From Candidatus Hydrogenedentota bacterium (GTDB lineage: Bacteria > Hydrogenedentota > Hydrogenedentia > Hydrogenedentales > SLHB01): a DNA stretch of 8,638 nucleotides. The notes under the pieces are model-generated. The model was not told where the DNA came from, did not search any database, and worked only from the letters and a program-made list of their open reading frames with translations. Position 1 is the first letter of the stretch; every line of letters begins with the position of its first letter. The stretch spans positions 1-8,638 of the forward strand of contig JAKJDA010000108.1 in assembly GCA_022706165.1 (NCBI GenBank). Direction: 5' to 3'. Below, piece by piece: positions 6,601 to 8,638 of this stretch. Made by a program: the position numbers and the translations under genes.

Positions 6601-6808
6601 GGGCGTGCTGCCGCTGGTGATCAGCGAGGGAGCCGGCGCGGCCAGCCGTCATTCCATCGGCACGGGCGTCATGGGCGGCATGCTCGCCGCTACGTTCCTG
6701 GCCATCTTTTTCGTGCCCCTGTTTTTCGCGATCATTCAATGGATTTCCGAACGCCTCCGCTTTCGGCGGCGCGAGGAAACGCCGACTGCCGTGGAGAATG
6801 CGCCATGA
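3662..6808 (+). CDS. RND multidrug efflux transporter, HAE1 family (AcrB/MexB-like inner-membrane proton antiporter)
   Basis: Role: a trimeric inner-membrane pump that takes up amphiphilic compounds from the periplasm or membrane and drives them to the outer channel using proton entry. Seen: 1048 residues, the usual length for the family. TM1 is at about 10-30 (after MISRFFVDRPVFA), the first periplasmic loop about 31-340, and TM2 from about 346, followed by GSWRATIIPLAAVPVAIVGT. TM4 carries GIVVDDAIVVVEN with Asp409-Asp410, matching AcrB Asp407-Asp408. The second periplasmic loop is about 560-870. TM10 carries Lys937 (AAKNAILIVEF), and Arg967 and Thr974 (RLRPIVMTSLAFILGVLPL) match AcrB Lys940, Arg971 and Thr978. 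The proton relay is therefore complete. The Asp-Asp pair in TM4 separates it from heavy-metal (HME) relatives. It sits 8 bases after the adaptor and overlaps the channel gene start by 4 bases. Substrate range is unknown. Confidence 0.97.
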   Translation: MISRFFVDRPVFATVVSIIITLCGLGSLYYLPVEQSPQITPPTVVVSAVYPGATAETVSQALAIPMEEQLSGIENLLYFQSQCSNDGSMSITLSFEVGTDLDIAAVEVQNRLKRAERSLPEEVIRQGISVNKRSSSILGIIALVSDNPKYDSLYLANYAKAFMVDRLKRVPGVGDSAVFGSKDYSMRIWLNPDKLAAKGMTFSDVTSAIREQNQLYAAGEIGGEPSKGRVDLTFPVTTRGRLENAAQFEDIVVRAEADGATVTIKDVGRAELGQASYSMTGRLNGRETAIMMVQQQPDANAMSAMNGVKAALEELQAGFPEGVKCQMAVDVTKFIRTSVREVIQTFAEALLLVLLVVFVFLGSWRATIIPLAAVPVAIVGTFTGMLLLGFSINTLTLFGLVLAIGIVVDDAIVVVENVERIMHEEHLPPREATIKAMDQVTGPIIAIVLVLSSVYLPVAFLGGSTGVMYRQFGVTIALSVAISGLVALTLSPALCRLILQPNHNKIFFFRWFDLLFGGLTRAYTRTARLAIRLAAVSILVFAALIWATYGLFQRVPSGFVPMEDRGVFMVAVALPQGASLQRTTEVTRQIEQFIIAQPEVDSVVCLDGQDMLSGGIAAPNGSTMFVSMKDWSERPGPEHSVDAVVGRVFGRFMGMKEATVLAFNLPPIMGMGLRAGFEMQLESRGGGGIQELAGVTERFVGELNQDPMFSGVSGVLSVRKPQIFVDVDRSRAKAMGLSLSEIFDTLQACLGAQYVNDFTTLGRMFRVRLQADADFREHPDDIRKIHVRTKNGELVELSGVVNLRMQPGPNLVSRFNGFPSVQITGAPSAGYSTGQTIQRIREIAAEKLPIGYGIDWSGASYQEASAGNQSAYVILFGLVMVFLVLAAQYEKWSLPLAVLLAVPFGAFGAILAVHLRGLDRDIYFQIGLLTLIGLAAKNAILIVEFCSKQRALGKGIVEAAIEAARLRLRPIVMTSLAFILGVLPLVISEGAGAASRHSIGTGVMGGMLAATFLAIFFVPLFFAIIQWISERLRFRRREETPTAVENAP
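6793..6796 (+). promoter_or_regulatory. Ribosome binding site for the outer-membrane channel, inside the RND coding end
   Basis: GGAG lies eight bases before the ATG at 6805, within the last codons of the RND gene. Together with the ATGA stop-start overlap at 6805-6808 it supports translational coupling and decides the start against the in-frame ATG at 6844. Confidence 0.65.
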
Positions 6809-8472
6809 CTTCCAACGCCAAACGTGCCACTGCCGCCTGGGGGATGCGCTTTGGGGTGCGCGTCCGCTCCGGTTGGCGCGACGCGAAAAGATATGCGGCG
6901 CCTCGCTGCCTTTATGCCGCGTTGCTTATGGCGTCTCTGTTTTTGACGGCCGGGTGCATGACCGGCTCCGAGTGCAAACGTCCCGTGGCGGTTGTGCCCG
7001 AACAATGGTCCGTCGCGCGCGCCGACGGCGAAGCGGACGGGCCCAAGCCCGACACGGAATGGTGGAAGAGCTTCCAGGATCCCATACTGGATTCGCTGAT
7101 GGCACGAGGTTTTGAAGGCAATCTCGATCTGCGCGTCATGCAGTCGCGCGTGCGCGAGGCTCGCGCCGCGCGCGGTGGTGCGGCGTCCGCGCTGTGGCCC
7201 TTCCTGAACCTTTCCGGAGGCTACGCCCGCACACAATCGCCAACGCCGCAAAATGAGCCGGGAGGCTCCTCGCTTACGGCAACGGGGTCGCTCGGGCCCA
7301 CCGGATTCACGCCCACGTTCACCTTGAGAGGCGATTCTTTCACCGTGTCTCGCAGCGGCCTTGGCGAGAATGCCGTCACGAACCTCACCGTCACCACCGC
7401 CGGCCAAAGCGGCATCGACCGCCAGAGCGACCTGTTCCGGGCCGGGTTTGACGCCCGGTGGGAGTTGGACCTGTTTGGAGGGACCCGGCGCTCCATCGAA
7501 GCGGCAGAGGCCGATGTGCAAGCCGTCCGGGAGCGGCTGCGCGCCTCCGCCCTTTCGCTGGCCGCCGAGATTGCGGCGAATTACATTGAGCTTCGCGCCG
7601 CCCAAAACCGCCTGGATGTGACGCAGCGAACTCTTGAAGCGCTGGCCAGGATGGAAACCATCATGCAGGACCGCTTTCAGGCCGGCCTCACCAGCGAGTT
7701 GGACGTCGTGACGGCCCATGCGCATTGGGCTTCCACGCAGGCCCAGTTGCCGGTTTTTCATACGCAGATCACGGCGGCGATCCATCGTCTGGCGCTGCTA
7801 TTGGGCCATGAGCCCGGCGCCCTGAAAACGGAGTTATCCATCCCCGCGCCCCTGCCTACGGCGCCCGACGCCGTTCCGATCGGGCTTCCCTCGGACCTCC
7901 TTCGCCGGCGTCCCGATATTCGTCAGGCCGAACGTCAAGTCGTCGCCGCCACGGCGCGCGTGGGCGTCGCTATGGCCGAACTCTTCCCGAAATTCACGCT
8001 TACGGCAGGGTTGTCGGGCCAGAGTGCGACCCTTGGCTCCCTCGCAAGCGGCGCAAACCGAATGTGGTCCTTCGGTCCCGGCATCAGTTGGCCAATTTTT
8101 CGGGGCGGTGAAATCCGGGCGAACATCGAGACGCAGAACGCACGGCAAGAACAGGCGGCTATCGTTTACGAGCAAACCATTCTTGCCGCGCTGGGAGACG
8201 TCGAAAACAGCCTTGCCGCTTTTGCGAACGAGCAAACCCGGATCGATTCGCTCCGTGCCTCCGTTGAAACGCACGAGCGAGCCTTTCGCATCGCGAACGA
8301 GCGCTATCTTCACGGTTTGGAAGGGTATCTCAGCGTGCTTCAGGCGCAGCAGAACCTGTACGCGGCGCAGGATCAGCTTATTCAGAGCCAGGGCTTCGCG
8401 CTGACTGACCTGGTGTCGCTGTACAAATCGCTGGGCGGCGGCTGGGAAAAAGCCGTCCCGGAGCCTGAATAG
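6805..8472 (+). CDS. Outer-membrane efflux channel lipoprotein, NodT/OprM family (TolC superfamily)
   Basis: Role: a trimeric outer-membrane duct completing the three-part pump. Seen: 555 residues, longer than the roughly 460-500 usual for the family. The signal peptide is unusually long: about 35 basic residues, a hydrophobic core, then lipobox LTAGC with Cys51. A typical WWKSFQDPILDSL opens the mature domain (about 86-98). The first TolC repeat runs to about 285 and includes RWELDLFGGTRRSIEAAEA after residue 215. The second repeat begins near DLLRRRPDIRQAERQVVAA (364-382) and contains WPIFRGGEIRANIE and a final NERYLHGLEGYLSVLQAQ helix. Between about 140 and 210 there is a Gly/Ser/Thr-rich segment longer than I expect for the first beta-hairpin region. 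The frame is open further upstream to 6496, but that part overlaps the RND gene in another frame. Start 6805 is backed by GGAG. The next gene is convergent. Confidence 0.95.
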   Translation: MTSNAKRATAAWGMRFGVRVRSGWRDAKRYAAPRCLYAALLMASLFLTAGCMTGSECKRPVAVVPEQWSVARADGEADGPKPDTEWWKSFQDPILDSLMARGFEGNLDLRVMQSRVREARAARGGAASALWPFLNLSGGYARTQSPTPQNEPGGSSLTATGSLGPTGFTPTFTLRGDSFTVSRSGLGENAVTNLTVTTAGQSGIDRQSDLFRAGFDARWELDLFGGTRRSIEAAEADVQAVRERLRASALSLAAEIAANYIELRAAQNRLDVTQRTLEALARMETIMQDRFQAGLTSELDVVTAHAHWASTQAQLPVFHTQITAAIHRLALLLGHEPGALKTELSIPAPLPTAPDAVPIGLPSDLLRRRPDIRQAERQVVAATARVGVAMAELFPKFTLTAGLSGQSATLGSLASGANRMWSFGPGISWPIFRGGEIRANIETQNARQEQAAIVYEQTILAALGDVENSLAAFANEQTRIDSLRASVETHERAFRIANERYLHGLEGYLSVLQAQQNLYAAQDQLIQSQGFALTDLVSLYKSLGGGWEKAVPEPE

Positions 8473-8507
8473 AGGAACCATAACGCGGAGGCGGACAAGG
8501 TCGCGGT

Positions 8508-8638
8508 TCAGTCGTCCCCAAATTCGATCATCGCCTTCACGACGCCGTCGCGTCGTTCGCTCACTAGGTCAAACGCCTCCGGGGTCTGCGAAAAAGGAAA
8601 CCGGTGCGTAATCATGGCGGAGGCGTCGCGCCCCGCCG
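8508..8638 (-). CDS. Zinc-type medium-chain alcohol dehydrogenase, C-terminal fragment (cut by window edge)
   Basis: Seen: a minus-strand frame open from the window edge to a TGA at 8508-8510, giving the last 43 residues of a protein. The tail contains ITHRFPFSQTPEAFDLVSE followed by RRDGVVKAMIEFGDD. Known: medium-chain zinc dehydrogenases of the sorbitol/threonine dehydrogenase type typically end with an ITHRFPL-x-x-x-x-EAFEL pattern, then a Gly-Val-x-Lys-x-x-Ile strand. The zinc ligands and the NAD-binding GxGxxG lie outside the window, so substrate and cofactor cannot be judged. It is convergent with the efflux operon, only 35 bases away, and is probably a separate metabolic unit. Too short for the usual tests, but the match in order and spacing is good. 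Confidence 0.8.
   Translation of the reverse strand, partial: AGRDASAMITHRFPFSQTPEAFDLVSERRDGVVKAMIEFGDD

Noticed and set aside
5108..6739. Second long minus-strand open frame (543 codons) opposite the RND pump gene
   Set aside because: Same antisense composition, no recognisable domain, and full overlap with a conserved coding region.
6496..6804. Upstream extension of the outer-membrane channel frame
   Set aside because: It overlaps the conserved TM10-TM12 coding part of the RND gene in another frame. The lipoprotein signal and the GGAG site place the start at 6805.
1..8638. Novel defence or mobile system in this window
   Set aside because: I found no transposase, integrase, nuclease, toxin-antitoxin pair, reverse transcriptase, CRISPR repeats or long terminal repeats. 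The dominant content is a standard efflux operon.

Overview
The window reads as a chromosomal stretch from a GC-rich, double-membraned (Gram-negative type) bacterium. The outer-membrane efflux lipoprotein and the second lipoprotein both require an outer envelope. The phylum cannot be fixed from this sequence alone. The small coiled-coil protein at 285-557 and the overall gene style remind me of the Planctomycetota/Verrucomicrobiota/Hydrogenedentota sphere, but that is recall, not a search result.

Left part (1-1493, all minus strand): four genes read leftwards. In transcription order they are a small acidic/proline-rich lipoprotein (1173-1493), a 162-residue soluble protein of unknown family (600-1088), a 90-residue charged coiled-coil protein (285-557), and a membrane-anchored protein cut by the window edge (1-215). 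The gaps are 84, 42 and 69 bases, so they may be one transcript. None has a function I can name.

Middle (1494-1741): a 248-base divergent control region. It holds a sigma70-type promoter facing right (TTGACG, 17 bases, CATAAT) with a 19-bp near-palindrome centred on its -10 element. Upstream lies a separate perfect 15-bp palindrome. A weak candidate promoter faces left.

Right part (1742-8472, plus strand): a complete, self-contained RND multidrug-type efflux operon. It consists of a TetR/AcrR repressor of the CecR-like type, a periplasmic adaptor (membrane fusion protein), an inner-membrane HAE1-type RND proton antiporter with the proton-relay residues intact, and a NodT-type outer-membrane channel lipoprotein. 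Spacing is tight (67 bases, 8 bases, then an ATGA overlap), which suggests one mRNA. The likely logic is that the TetR protein represses its own promoter through the -10 palindrome and a toxic ligand releases it. The three-part pump is then made in fixed proportion and expels the compound across both membranes.

Right edge (8508-8638, minus strand): the C-terminal end of a zinc-type medium-chain alcohol dehydrogenase, convergent with the pump operon.

I see no RNA genes, CRISPR array, insertion sequence, attachment site or replication origin. The efflux operon is a well-known class. The undescribed material, if any, is the leftward cluster of unknown genes and the paired palindromes in the divergent control region.
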